The notes beneath the pieces are model-generated. The model was not told the DNA's origin and did not search any database. It worked only from the letters and a program-made list of their open reading frames with translations. From Pedobacter punctiformis (GTDB lineage: Bacteria; Bacteroidota; Bacteroidia; Sphingobacteriales; Sphingobacteriaceae), in NCBI RefSeq assembly GCF_027213715.1, contig NZ_JAPWGM010000002.1, positions 186,001 through 250,000 of the forward strand: 64,000 nt of DNA, given 5' to 3'. Each line of letters starts with the position of its first letter. Position 1 is the first letter of the stretch. The translations under genes were made by a program, and so were the position numbers. This document shows positions 9,577 through 18,259 of the stretch, in pieces.

Positions 9577-10926
9577 ATGGCTCAATACGAACTATTGTTA
9601 CCAAAAATGGGTGAAAGTGTTGCAGAAGCAACTGTAATTAAATGGGTAAAACAACCTGGAGATACAATTGATTTAGACGATACTATTTTAGAAATAGCAA
9701 CTGATAAAGTTGATTCAGAAGTACCTTCGCCGGTTGCCGGTAAATTGGTTAAACAATTATTTAAAGAAGATGAGGTAGCGCAGGTAGGCGATGTAATTGC
9801 AATTATTGAAACCAGTGGTGGAAATGATGTGAAAACTGAAGAACCAGCTGCAGCAGTACCTGTAAAGGAAACGGTATCAGAAACAACGATACCTGGTGTA
9901 GAGCAGTTAGCAGCTTCAAAAAACACTGCAGATTTTACTTCGTCAGAACGTTTTTATTCTCCATTAGTTAAAAATATTGCTGCTCAGGAAAATATTTCGA
10001 TAGCAGAATTAGACAGTATAAAAGGATCAGGTGCTGATGGCCGTTTAAATAAAGATGATTTATTAAACTATATTAATAGTAAAACAGGAGGGAAACCAGC
10101 TGAAACATTTACAAAATCAGAAACTGTAATTGTTCCGGCCTCTGAAAATAAAGTTCAGAATACGCAAGCGCAGGCTGCACCTGTTACGAGTAAAACATCT
10201 ACAACCAGCGTAAGCGGTGGCGATGAGATTATAGAGATGGACAGAATGCGTAAACTTATTGCCGATCATATGGTGATGAGTAAAAGCACTTCGCCACACG
10301 TAACTTCATTTGTTGAAGCCGATGTAACCAATATGGTTTTATGGCGCAATAAAGTAAAAAATAGCTTCGAGAAACGCGAAAATGAGAAAATAACATTTAC
10401 GCCAATTTTTGTAGAAGCCGTTGCAAAAGCAATCAAAGATTTTCCAATGATTAATGTTTCGGTTAACGGAACACAAATTATTAAAAAACGTGATATTAAT
10501 ATTGGTATGGCAGCTGCTTTACCAAGTGGAAACCTCATTGTTCCGGTTATTAAAAATGCCGATCAGCTTAATTTGGTTGGTTTAACTAAGGCGGTTAACG
10601 ACCTGGCAGGAAGAGCAAGAATTTCTAAGCTAAAGCCTGATGAAACGCAGGGGGGAACATTTACGCTAACCAATGTGGGTACTTTTGGAAATGTAATGGG
10701 CACACCCATTATAAACCAGCCACAAGTTGCTATTTTAGCGGTTGGTGCCATTAAAAAGAAACCGGCTGTTTTAGAAACCGAACATGGCGATGTAATTGCC
10801 ATCCGACACATGATGTTCTTGTCATTATCTTATGACCATAGAGTGGTTGATGGTTCATTAGGTGGCATGTTTGTTCGAAGGGTTGCCGATTATTTAGAAG
10901 GCTGGGATTTTAACAGAGAGATTTAA
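9577..10926 (+). CDS. 2-oxo acid dehydrogenase E2 (dihydrolipoamide acyltransferase)
   Basis: This is the acyltransferase core of a 2-oxoacid dehydrogenase complex and passes acyl groups from lipoyl-lysine to CoA. Domains in order are a lipoyl domain (about 1-77, lipoylated Lys44 in EIATDKVDSEVPSP), a linker, a peripheral subunit-binding domain (about 127-170, SPLVKNIAAQENI) and a catalytic domain ending with H421-R-V-V-D425-G. The catalytic sequence resembles branched-chain or pyruvate E2 proteins of Bacteroidota. Without the E1 and E3 genes nearby the substrate cannot be assigned. It has its own promoter and stands alone. Confidence 0.92.
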   Translation: MAQYELLLPKMGESVAEATVIKWVKQPGDTIDLDDTILEIATDKVDSEVPSPVAGKLVKQLFKEDEVAQVGDVIAIIETSGGNDVKTEEPAAAVPVKETVSETTIPGVEQLAASKNTADFTSSERFYSPLVKNIAAQENISIAELDSIKGSGADGRLNKDDLLNYINSKTGGKPAETFTKSETVIVPASENKVQNTQAQAAPVTSKTSTTSVSGGDEIIEMDRMRKLIADHMVMSKSTSPHVTSFVEADVTNMVLWRNKVKNSFEKRENEKITFTPIFVEAVAKAIKDFPMINVSVNGTQIIKKRDINIGMAAALPSGNLIVPVIKNADQLNLVGLTKAVNDLAGRARISKLKPDETQGGTFTLTNVGTFGNVMGTPIINQPQVAILAVGAIKKKPAVLETEHGDVIAIRHMMFLSLSYDHRVVDGSLGGMFVRRVADYLEGWDFNREI

Positions 10927-10938
10927 GGAAATATAAAA

Positions 10939-10966
10939 TGAAGTTCATTAATTTTAATGAACTTCA
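10939..10966. repeat. Perfect 12-bp inverted repeat over the upstream ATG
   Basis: TGAAGTTCATTA and TAATGAACTTCA are exact reverse complements separated by a 4-nt ATTT loop. The hairpin starts 13 nt after the E2 stop and covers the ATG at 10957. It could be a terminator for E2, though no T-run follows on the plus strand, or a 5' control element for the next gene. Confidence 0.8.
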
Positions 10967-10986
10967 AAACTACTAATTTTAAGAAG

Positions 10987-11601
10987 ATGCTTGATTCGAG
11001 TTTGAAAATAATAGTTGGTGATAATGTATTGCATGCCAAGTGGTTAAACACATTATCTTACATGGAAAATGCAGGTGCAAAAAAAATCTCTGCATCTGAG
11101 CATAAAGAAAATGTTAACCTGATTATTTTAAAACACGCGGCTGAAGAACATCGTCATGCTTACTATTTGAAAAAGCAAATTGCAAAGATTGACGAGTCAC
11201 TTTGTAAAACCTATAAAAATTCCGAATTACTTTCTCCAAATCATACCAAATTTTATTTACATGCCTTAGATATTGCAGTTTGCAGGTATTTAAAAGCAAA
11301 ATTTAACCTTTCGGGCTATGATTTAAAATTTGCAGCCTATCTTTTTGTAACCTACGCTATTGAAGTTAGGGCAGATGAATTATATCCAATTTATCAAACC
11401 ATTTTGGATGATGCCAGGAGCAAGGTAAATGTAAAATCAATTATTTTGGAAGAAGAAGGTCATTTAGAAGAAATGATTAATCAACTGGTTGAGTTTTCTT
11501 CAGATTGGGAGCACCACGCTGCTGAAGTAGTTAAAATTGAAAAATCTCTTTTTGAAAATTGGGTAGAAGCATTACATGCAGAATTACCAGTAAGTGCTTA
11601 A
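10987..11601 (+). CDS. Ferritin-like di-iron protein candidate (uncharacterised)
   Basis: The protein is entirely helical in appearance. Counting from the longer frame at ATG 10957, it shows E37, E64-x-x-H67 (AAEEHRHAYYL), E136 or E141, and E166-x-x-H169 (EEEGHLEEM). This E...ExxH...E...ExxH order is the ligand pattern of ferritin-like four-helix di-iron proteins. The start is placed at ATG 10987 (MLDSSLKIIVGDN, 204 aa) because the earlier ATG at 10957 lies inside a perfect hairpin; the longer form would be 214 aa. Substrate and role are unknown. It is probably cytosolic, as no signal peptide is visible. Confidence 0.65.
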   Translation: MLDSSLKIIVGDNVLHAKWLNTLSYMENAGAKKISASEHKENVNLIILKHAAEEHRHAYYLKKQIAKIDESLCKTYKNSELLSPNHTKFYLHALDIAVCRYLKAKFNLSGYDLKFAAYLFVTYAIEVRADELYPIYQTILDDARSKVNVKSIILEEEGHLEEMINQLVEFSSDWEHHAAEVVKIEKSLFENWVEALHAELPVSA

Positions 11602-11640
11602 CATTTAAAAGCTAGCTCAGATTATTGAGGCTATCAATAA

Positions 11641-12279
11641 TTAAACTTCTATAACTTTTTCAGGAGTTATTGCAAAAATCCGTTCATTTGTCTTTGGTTG
11701 AATGTTGTAAAGACCGGTGAACAAACTAAATGCAGGTAATATGGCATGATCCTTACCAAAATAAAAGCAAGGAAACTTTAGCCGTTGTTTGGCTTTTCCT
11801 ACAATAGAAACACCTGGATGGATGTGACCGCTTATAGGGTAAAGTTCTTCATTGGTGTGTTTAGGTGCATCGTGTATAAAACAGAAAGGGCTGAGGCAAA
11901 AGCTTGGTTCATGAATTTCAATTCCTAAATCTTTATAATTATTTGCTGATAATTGATCATGATTCCCTTTTACAAGTAAGAAATTTAAATCAGTATACTG
12001 TTGTTTCCAGATGGAAAAGTCATCAATATCTGTATTTAACCCATGGTGAAACATATCTCCGTTGATGAGTAAGGTTTTCGGCTGATACTTTTCGATTAGT
12101 AAACTTAACCTTTGCAGATCGCTTTTTGCAATTGTAGATGGAACTTGTAACCCAGCCTGTCGGAAATGTGCAGATTTACCTAAGTGTAAGTCGCTAATGG
12201 CTAAAAGTTGATGTTTAGGTAAAAATAAAGCCCTTTCTTTATCTAAAATTAATTCTTCGCCCTGGCTTGTTATGGTCAT
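11641..12279 (-). CDS. pdeM: Ligase-associated metallophosphoesterase PdeM
   Basis: This 212-aa calcineurin-fold phosphoesterase shows the metal-binding motifs in order: D30-L-H32-LGKS, NGDMFH, KGNHDQ and SGHIHPG. It matches the ligase-associated endonuclease/phosphoesterase family (TIGR04123-like). It lies 7 bp downstream of the DEXH helicase and is the last gene of the four-gene DNA-repair cassette, where such enzymes act as manganese-dependent DNA nucleases. No signal sequence is present, so it is cytosolic. Confidence 0.9.
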   Translation of the reverse strand: MTITSQGEELILDKERALFLPKHQLLAISDLHLGKSAHFRQAGLQVPSTIAKSDLQRLSLLIEKYQPKTLLINGDMFHHGLNTDIDDFSIWKQQYTDLNFLLVKGNHDQLSANNYKDLGIEIHEPSFCLSPFCFIHDAPKHTNEELYPISGHIHPGVSIVGKAKQRLKFPCFYFGKDHAILPAFSLFTGLYNIQPKTNERIFAITPEKVIEV

Positions 12280-12286
12280 TATGGTT

Positions 12287-14764
12287 TTATTTTATTTTCT
12301 CAGACTCAGCTTTCATTCTTAAAATTCTTTGTTCCAATTCTTCCGAGCTCATGTTTTCCCTTAAACTATCTACTTTAATCGGAAAGGAGAGTGGTGTAAA
12401 ACTTTTTGGGGTTGTAATAATAATATTTCCCTCCTGGATTCTTTGCAAAGCAGCTGCTAACCTCGGTTCTTCTAATTGCTGGTAAAATACCTCGTCATAA
12501 GCTTGCCGCAAAAGTAAATTATGTTTGTCATAATCACTAAATACATTAAAAAATAAACCTGCTGATGATTGCAAATGTCTGTTGGCAACGTATTTACCAG
12601 GATAACCCTGAAAAACTAATCCTGAAATGCAAGCGATATCTCTGAACTTTCTCCTCGCCATTTCTGTAGAATTAATGCTCAGTGTGATATCTTCTGTTAA
12701 ATTTTTTGGCGAAAACACTTCGTAAGCAATGGATTCGTCCATTGGAATTTCTGTTTCACTCAACAATTCGAAGCCATAATCATTCATCGCAATTGAAAAA
12801 CTAATCGGTAACAATTTACTTAATCTGTACGCTACCAATGCGGCTAAAACCTCGTGTACTAAGCGACCTTCAAAAGGATAGGCAAAAAGATGAAACCCTT
12901 CTTTATTATTGATCAGTTCTATCAATAATTCATCATTTCTTGGAACATGTGACCGTTTTTCCTGCAAAAGAAATAAAGGATAAACAACATCAAGTTCTTC
13001 ATCTTCATGATTTTTATCCAGGGCTTCGTTATATTTTTTACGGAGAACAACTCCTAAATTAGATGATAATGGCAACCGGCCACCATTCCAACTGGGTGAG
13101 ATGGCATTTTTTTGTTTACTGTTGCGCACAATTACAGTCATATCTTTAACGTGGATAAATTCCAGCACCCGACCCGCCAATCTAAAGTTATCACCTGCTT
13201 TTAAACGTGTAACAAAATACTCTTCCACCATACCAATATAACCACCAGAAAGGAATTTAACTTTTAACATGGCATCACTTACAATAGTGCCAATATGCAA
13301 CCGGTGCCTCATGGCCAGCATACGGCTTTTAACTTTCCAAAGACCGTCATCATCTTTAGTTACCTTTTTAAATTCATTGTAAGCACTTAAACTGTCTCCG
13401 CCTGAAGTAATAAATTGCATTACCCAGTTCCATTCTTCTGGTAAGATTAATTTAAATGCATGTGTATTTTTTATTTCTTCATAAATCACCTGGTCATCAA
13501 AACCATCACCAATAGCCAGGGTAACCAGGTATTGGACTAAAGTATCGAAAACCATTATAAAGGGCTCCCGGCTTTCAATATTATTGTTTTTAGCTGCCTC
13601 TTTAATTGCGGCGGCTTCAACCAGCTCTAAAGCATGTGTGGGTAAAAAATAAATTTTAGACGTTTCGTGAGGAGCGTGACCAGAACGGCCTGCCCGCTGC
13701 AAAAAACGGGCTACACCTTTTGGCGATCCAACCTGAACTACAGTATCAACAGGTTTAAAATCTACGCCTAAGTCTAAGGAAGAAGTTGCAATCACTGCTT
13801 TAAGTTGCCCGGTATGCAAAGCATCTTCAATCCAGTTTCTAAGCTCAAAATCTATAGACCCATGATGGATGGCAATTCTGCCTGCCAGTTCAGGTTCAAG
13901 ATTAAGCAAGTGCTGATACCACATTTCTGATTGACCACGGGTATTGATGAAAATTAAAGTTGTTTTACTTTTATTGATAATTGGTAAAAGCTTGTAAGCC
14001 AGTTTTAAGCCTAAATGCCCTGCCCAGGGTAGGGTTTCTATGTCATCCGGTAGTATTGATTTGATGATGATTTTCTTTTCCAGATCAGCTTTAACAATAA
14101 TCCTTTTTGCAGTTTCATCAGGTTCTAAAACATCTAATGCTTCTTCAATATTTCCAATCGTAGCCGAAATACCCCAAACTCTGAGAAATTGTTGCTTTTC
14201 CAGCTTTTGCAGCCCTTTTATTCTGGATACAGCAAGCTCAACCAATACACCACGTTTACTGCCTAAAAGTTCATGCCATTCATCTGCAACTATACATTTA
14301 AGGTTTTTGAATAAAGTTGAAGAACCTTTTTGAGCCAGCAGTAAATGCAAACTTTCTGGTGTAATAAGCAAAATTTCAGGCATTGACTTTTTTTGCTGCA
14401 ATTTTTCTGCCTGTGAAGTATCACCATTTCTAACCCCAACATGCCAATCCAATTCCAGTTCCAGTAAAGTTTCACGCATTGCCCGGGCAATGTCTTTGGC
14501 AAGCGATCGGAGCGGAGTAATCCAAATTAATTGTAAACGATCTTTCCTTTGTTTAGGGTTTACTGAAGGATCATTTAAAGCTTCAATGACAACTGCTAAA
14601 AATAATGAAAAGGTCTTTCCAAAACCTGTAGGTGCATTTACCAAACCACTATAACCATTAAGATAATATTGCCAGGCATCTTCCTGAAATTGAAATGGCT
14701 TTCGGCGATTTGCTTTAAGCCATTGTTTTATCTTTTTGTAACCCTTGGTCTTGGTTTGATCCAT
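12287..14764 (-). CDS. Ligase-associated DEXH-box helicase (Lhr-like)
   Basis: This 825-aa superfamily 2 helicase has Walker A APTGFGKT (about 44-51), motif II DEWH (VADEWHEL), motif III SAT (WGISATIGN) and motif VI QRAGRSGH, then a winged-helix and Lhr-core C-terminal region. It belongs to the ligase-associated helicase family (TIGR04121-like), which translocates 3' to 5' on single-stranded DNA. Its start (ATG 14764, preceded by AGGGAG) lies 102 bp after the ligase stop, so it may have its own promoter. pdeM follows after 7 bp. Confidence 0.93.
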   Translation of the reverse strand: MDQTKTKGYKKIKQWLKANRRKPFQFQEDAWQYYLNGYSGLVNAPTGFGKTFSLFLAVVIEALNDPSVNPKQRKDRLQLIWITPLRSLAKDIARAMRETLLELELDWHVGVRNGDTSQAEKLQQKKSMPEILLITPESLHLLLAQKGSSTLFKNLKCIVADEWHELLGSKRGVLVELAVSRIKGLQKLEKQQFLRVWGISATIGNIEEALDVLEPDETAKRIIVKADLEKKIIIKSILPDDIETLPWAGHLGLKLAYKLLPIINKSKTTLIFINTRGQSEMWYQHLLNLEPELAGRIAIHHGSIDFELRNWIEDALHTGQLKAVIATSSLDLGVDFKPVDTVVQVGSPKGVARFLQRAGRSGHAPHETSKIYFLPTHALELVEAAAIKEAAKNNNIESREPFIMVFDTLVQYLVTLAIGDGFDDQVIYEEIKNTHAFKLILPEEWNWVMQFITSGGDSLSAYNEFKKVTKDDDGLWKVKSRMLAMRHRLHIGTIVSDAMLKVKFLSGGYIGMVEEYFVTRLKAGDNFRLAGRVLEFIHVKDMTVIVRNSKQKNAISPSWNGGRLPLSSNLGVVLRKKYNEALDKNHEDEELDVVYPLFLLQEKRSHVPRNDELLIELINNKEGFHLFAYPFEGRLVHEVLAALVAYRLSKLLPISFSIAMNDYGFELLSETEIPMDESIAYEVFSPKNLTEDITLSINSTEMARRKFRDIACISGLVFQGYPGKYVANRHLQSSAGLFFNVFSDYDKHNLLLRQAYDEVFYQQLEEPRLAAALQRIQEGNIIITTPKSFTPLSFPIKVDSLRENMSSEELEQRILRMKAESEKIK

Positions 14765-14866
14765 ACTCCCTCTATAACACTATAAGGATAATTTTGTGTG
14801 ATTATTGTTTGTAAATAAAGAAACAAAAAATAGACTGTTTTTTACAGATAGATTGTTTTTTAATTT

Positions 14867-16462
14867 TTAAAGCATCGTTGATCTTAAAAGCTGTTTTAAA
14901 TCATCCAATGTGTTAATTTCATCTGCTTTTTTGTCTTTTCGCCACCTTAATATTCTTGGAAAGCGCAAAGCCAAACCAGCTTTATGCCGTTTGCTTTCAG
15001 CAATACCTTCAAATGCAATTTCGAAGACCAGTTCAGGCTTTACTGTTCTGACCGGGCCGAATTTTTCGATCGCATTTTTGGTTACAAAAGCGTTTACTTC
15101 TTTAATTTCTTTATCTGTTAATCCGGAATATGCTTTGGCAATCGTAACCAGATTTTCACCATCACGTACAGCAAAAGTATAATCGGTAAAGAAATTTGCT
15201 CTTCTTCCGCTACCTTTTTGCGCATATATCATTACTGCATCAACTGTATAAGGATTGATTTTCCATTTCCACCAATCGCCCCGTTTGCGGCCACTATGGT
15301 AATGCGAATTTAGTTTTTTTAGCATAATACCTTCACTGTTAATGGATCGTGAAGTTTGTCTTAGTGCTGCTAATTCATCCCAGCTTGCACAGCGAATAAC
15401 TTTTGATAATAAAACCGGAACATCAGCATCTAATTTTTCAATAATTTGTTCGAGTGTTTTTCTTCTTATGGCTAAAGGTGTTTCTCTAAAGTCCTCGGCT
15501 TTAAATTCAAGGATATCGTAAACAAAAAAACCGATTGGCGCATCTTCCAGTTGTTTTTTATTAATGGTTTTCCTGTTTAAACGTTGTTGTAATGTACTGA
15601 ACGATAAAACCTGCTTGTTTTGAACGGCCAGTATTTCCCCATCTAATACGGTACCATCTGGTAAAACACCTTGCAGAAAATGTAATTCTGGAAACTGTTC
15701 TGTCACCAGTTCTTCACCTCTCGACCAAATAAATAACTCACCGTTTCGTTTCACAATTTGCCCCCTGATTCCATCCCATTTCCATTCAGCCTGCCACTCT
15801 GTAATATCTCCGAGTTTCTCAGGTTCCTGTTCCAACGCGTATGCAAGGCAAAAAGGATAAGGCCATGAGTTATCTGTATTAACATGAATGCCGTTTATAA
15901 GCTCATGAAATGTAATCATGTAAGGATCCCATTTTCCCATAATGCTATGCATAATTTGAGCACTCTCTAAATTACTTTGCTTTGCTAAAGCGTTAACCAG
16001 CATTTTATTAGATACCCCGATTCTAAAGTTTCCTGATATTAATTTATTAAAAATGAAACGTTCCTGGGTTTCGAGGGTATTCCAGGCGGATAAAATAAAC
16101 TCTTTTTTCGTTTGTTCATCTTTACCTTCAAGATGGTGAAGATCTTCAATCCATTTATGCAGCTGGAAATCAGAAGTGTTTTCGGCTGGTGGTAATAGCA
16201 ATGCAATGGTTTCACTTAAATCGCCAACATTAGCATAACTTTCTGTAAATAGCCATTCAGGCGTTTGAGTGATGTCAATTGCCCAATATTTTAACAGAGC
16301 CGATTTTATTGGCCGCTTAGGTTTTTTCCCTGTAAATAATGCAATTACCCAAACTTTATCTTTATCGTCGGCATAATTAAAATAATTAACCAATGCAGTA
16401 ATTTTATCATTCGTTTTATTGCTGAGTTCCAGTTGCTGAATAAGTTGGGCAAAACGTTTCAT
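14867..16462 (-). CDS. ATP-dependent DNA ligase (ligase-associated repair type)
   Basis: This 531-aa ligase seals nicks by lysyl-AMP chemistry. The nucleotidyl-transfer motif is EWKWDGIRG with the adenylated Lys228. An N-terminal DNA-binding domain (about 1-200) precedes it, motif III reads TVLDGEILA, and the OB domain carries LRFPRILRWRKDK. It fits the stand-alone family linked to the exonuclease, helicase and PdeM genes (TIGR04120-like), not the essential NAD-dependent LigA. It starts 3 bp after the exonuclease stop, so translation is probably coupled. Confidence 0.94.
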   Translation of the reverse strand: MKRFAQLIQQLELSNKTNDKITALVNYFNYADDKDKVWVIALFTGKKPKRPIKSALLKYWAIDITQTPEWLFTESYANVGDLSETIALLLPPAENTSDFQLHKWIEDLHHLEGKDEQTKKEFILSAWNTLETQERFIFNKLISGNFRIGVSNKMLVNALAKQSNLESAQIMHSIMGKWDPYMITFHELINGIHVNTDNSWPYPFCLAYALEQEPEKLGDITEWQAEWKWDGIRGQIVKRNGELFIWSRGEELVTEQFPELHFLQGVLPDGTVLDGEILAVQNKQVLSFSTLQQRLNRKTINKKQLEDAPIGFFVYDILEFKAEDFRETPLAIRRKTLEQIIEKLDADVPVLLSKVIRCASWDELAALRQTSRSINSEGIMLKKLNSHYHSGRKRGDWWKWKINPYTVDAVMIYAQKGSGRRANFFTDYTFAVRDGENLVTIAKAYSGLTDKEIKEVNAFVTKNAIEKFGPVRTVKPELVFEIAFEGIAESKRHKAGLALRFPRILRWRKDKKADEINTLDDLKQLLRSTML

Positions 16463-16465
16463 GTC

Positions 16466-17494
16466 TTATTTATTTTCCTGCTGACCGACTAAATCTACTT
16501 TGTTTTCTTCATCGTCTTCTTGTCCAAACCTGGTTGTTACTTCTGAGGCTTCAATTCCATTGTCATTTAAAAACCGGCTGAAAGCAGATGTAAAACCATG
16601 CGTTACATAAACCTGCTCTGCACCAGTTGCAGTTATAGCTTCTATCAATCCGGGCCAGTCTGCATGGTCGCTGAGGGCAAAACCAGCATCAGCACTTTGC
16701 CAGCGGCGGTGTGCCCGTACCTGCATCCAGCCAGAGCAAATGCCTGTAACCGGATGGCTTAAATTTTTAATCCAACGACTGTCTCTCATTACAGGTGGTA
16801 CAATAACAATCCCTTTTTGCAACTCATTTTTGGTTGTTTCAGGGGTAATTCTGATGGTTTCGGGTAGTTTTATACCAGCGTTAATAATAACTTCATTTAG
16901 ATTTGCAATACTGTTATGTACATAAATAGGAGTATTGCCACTCAAATTTTTAATTAAACGTTGTGCTTTTCCTAAACTGTAGGCAATTAATACACTGGTT
17001 TTTTGCTGAAGAATATTATCATTAACCCAGTTTTTTATTCCATCGAAGATGATTTGCTGTTTTTGCCACTTATAAATAGGCAGGCCAAAGGTACTTTCAG
17101 AAACAAAAGTGTGGCATTTTACAGGCTCAAAGGGTGTCGTTATACCATCATTTTCTATTTTATAATCACCAGAAATTACGCATACTTCACCTTTATATTC
17201 TAATCTTACCTGTGCTGATCCGATAATATGGCCGGCAGGATAAAAAGAAATGCTCACCCCATTTCTGGTGATTTTTTCACCATAAGCTAAGGTTTCTACG
17301 CTCAAATCTGTGCTGATTCTATGTTTTATTATTGGTTCTGTTAAGGTATGGCATAGGTAGTGTTTGTTTCCGAATTGAACATGGTCACTATGTCCGTGCG
17401 TTGTTACAGCGTAATCCACCGGCCACCACGGATCTACATAAAAATTACCCTGTTTGCAATAGATTCCCCTTTTAGTAAATGTAATTAATGCCAT
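16466..17494 (-). CDS. Ligase-associated exonuclease (metallo-beta-lactamase fold)
   Basis: This 342-aa MBL-fold nuclease shows H33-G-H35-S-D37-H38 and a later SDHADWPGL segment typical of the beta-CASP-like DNA exonucleases (TIGR04122-like). It is the first gene of the repair cassette and is divergent from satD; the 153 bp between their starts hold three palindromes. The family is thought to process DNA ends before the linked ligase acts. No membrane or secretion signal is visible. Confidence 0.92.
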   Translation of the reverse strand: MALITFTKRGIYCKQGNFYVDPWWPVDYAVTTHGHSDHVQFGNKHYLCHTLTEPIIKHRISTDLSVETLAYGEKITRNGVSISFYPAGHIIGSAQVRLEYKGEVCVISGDYKIENDGITTPFEPVKCHTFVSESTFGLPIYKWQKQQIIFDGIKNWVNDNILQQKTSVLIAYSLGKAQRLIKNLSGNTPIYVHNSIANLNEVIINAGIKLPETIRITPETTKNELQKGIVIVPPVMRDSRWIKNLSHPVTGICSGWMQVRAHRRWQSADAGFALSDHADWPGLIEAITATGAEQVYVTHGFTSAFSRFLNDNGIEASEVTTRFGQEDDEENKVDLVGQQENK

Positions 17495-17534
17495 GTGTGA
17501 TAAACAAAATCAGTACACTTTAGTTTTAAATCAA

Positions 17535-17610
17535 TATCGGTTAATTAACCGATAATCGTTAATATCGGCTAATTAGCCGATAATCGTTAATATCGGCTAA
17601 TTAGCCGATA
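17535..17610. promoter_or_regulatory. Three tandem 20-bp palindromes, probable operator array
   Basis: There are three perfect palindromes at 17535-17554, 17563-17582 and 17591-17610. Copies 2 and 3 are identical, TATCGGCTAATTAGCCGATA. Copy 1 has T for C in one arm and the matching A for G in the other, so symmetry is kept. Each pair is separated by the same 8-bp spacer ATCGTTAA, giving an exact 28-bp period. The array ends 37 bp before the satD ATG and touches a TAATTTG sequence resembling a -7 element. It is most likely an operator for satD-DUF3307 and possibly for the divergent exonuclease gene. Confidence 0.8.
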
Positions 17611-17647
17611 ATTTGGAAAAGTGAATAATAAACAAGATATTGGTATT

Positions 17648-18259
17648 ATGATTTGCATTATAACAGGCGATATTGTAGGCTCCAGAAAGATAAAAGATAC
17701 CTGGTTATCAAGTTTAAAAGCTGCTTTAAAAATAGTTTCATTAAAGAACAGCAAATGGGAAATCTATCGTGGAGATAGCTTTCAGGTGGAAGTTAGGCCC
17801 GAAGATGCAATTAAAGCTACAGCTTACATTAAAGCTTGTATCAGGACGAATAAACCTGCTGATGTAAGAATGGGAATTGGTATAGGAAGTATTAAAAGTA
17901 AAAACAAAAGGCTTACCGAGGCTAGCGGAGATGCATTTATTTACTCTGGGTTTGCTTTTGACGGACTGAAACAAGCTAAAGTAAATTTGGCTATAAAAAC
18001 AAGCTCAGCTGATTTTGACGAAGAAATTAATGTGCTGTTTAAACTTTCGTTAATTGCGATGGATAGTTGGGGCATTGTAGCTGCCGAAATGGTTAAGTAT
18101 GCTTTAGAAAATGAAAATATTTTACAAAGTGAGTTGGCCGCAATATCCGGAAGAACACAATCCTCAGTTAGTGAAGCTTTAAAAAGAGCCCATTATACCG
18201 AAATTTTAGAAATGGATAAGCTTTATCGTAAAAAATTAAACCAAACAGAATTAAAATAA
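17648..18259 (+). CDS. satD: SatD family protein
   Basis: The N-terminus ICIITGDIVGSRK is typical of SatD-family proteins, whose biochemical role is not established. A nucleotide-cyclase-like alpha/beta domain follows. The C-terminus has a helix-turn-helix-like segment (SELAAISGRTQSSVSEALKRA), suggesting DNA binding. The frame is open to a GTG at 17621, but that would lie at the expected transcript start, so ATG 17648 (203 aa) is preferred. Its stop overlaps the next start by one base, so the two genes are coupled. It sits directly behind three palindromes that it may bind itself. Confidence 0.82.
   Translation: MICIITGDIVGSRKIKDTWLSSLKAALKIVSLKNSKWEIYRGDSFQVEVRPEDAIKATAYIKACIRTNKPADVRMGIGIGSIKSKNKRLTEASGDAFIYSGFAFDGLKQAKVNLAIKTSSADFDEEINVLFKLSLIAMDSWGIVAAEMVKYALENENILQSELAAISGRTQSSVSEALKRAHYTEILEMDKLYRKKLNQTELK

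Noticed and set aside
9582..9926. 114-aa minus-strand ORF
   Set aside because: Antisense shadow of the E2 lipoyl domain.
17535..17610. Repeated units that could suggest a CRISPR array
   Set aside because: Only three units, perfectly palindromic, with identical 8-bp spacers; CRISPR spacers would differ and be about 30 bp.
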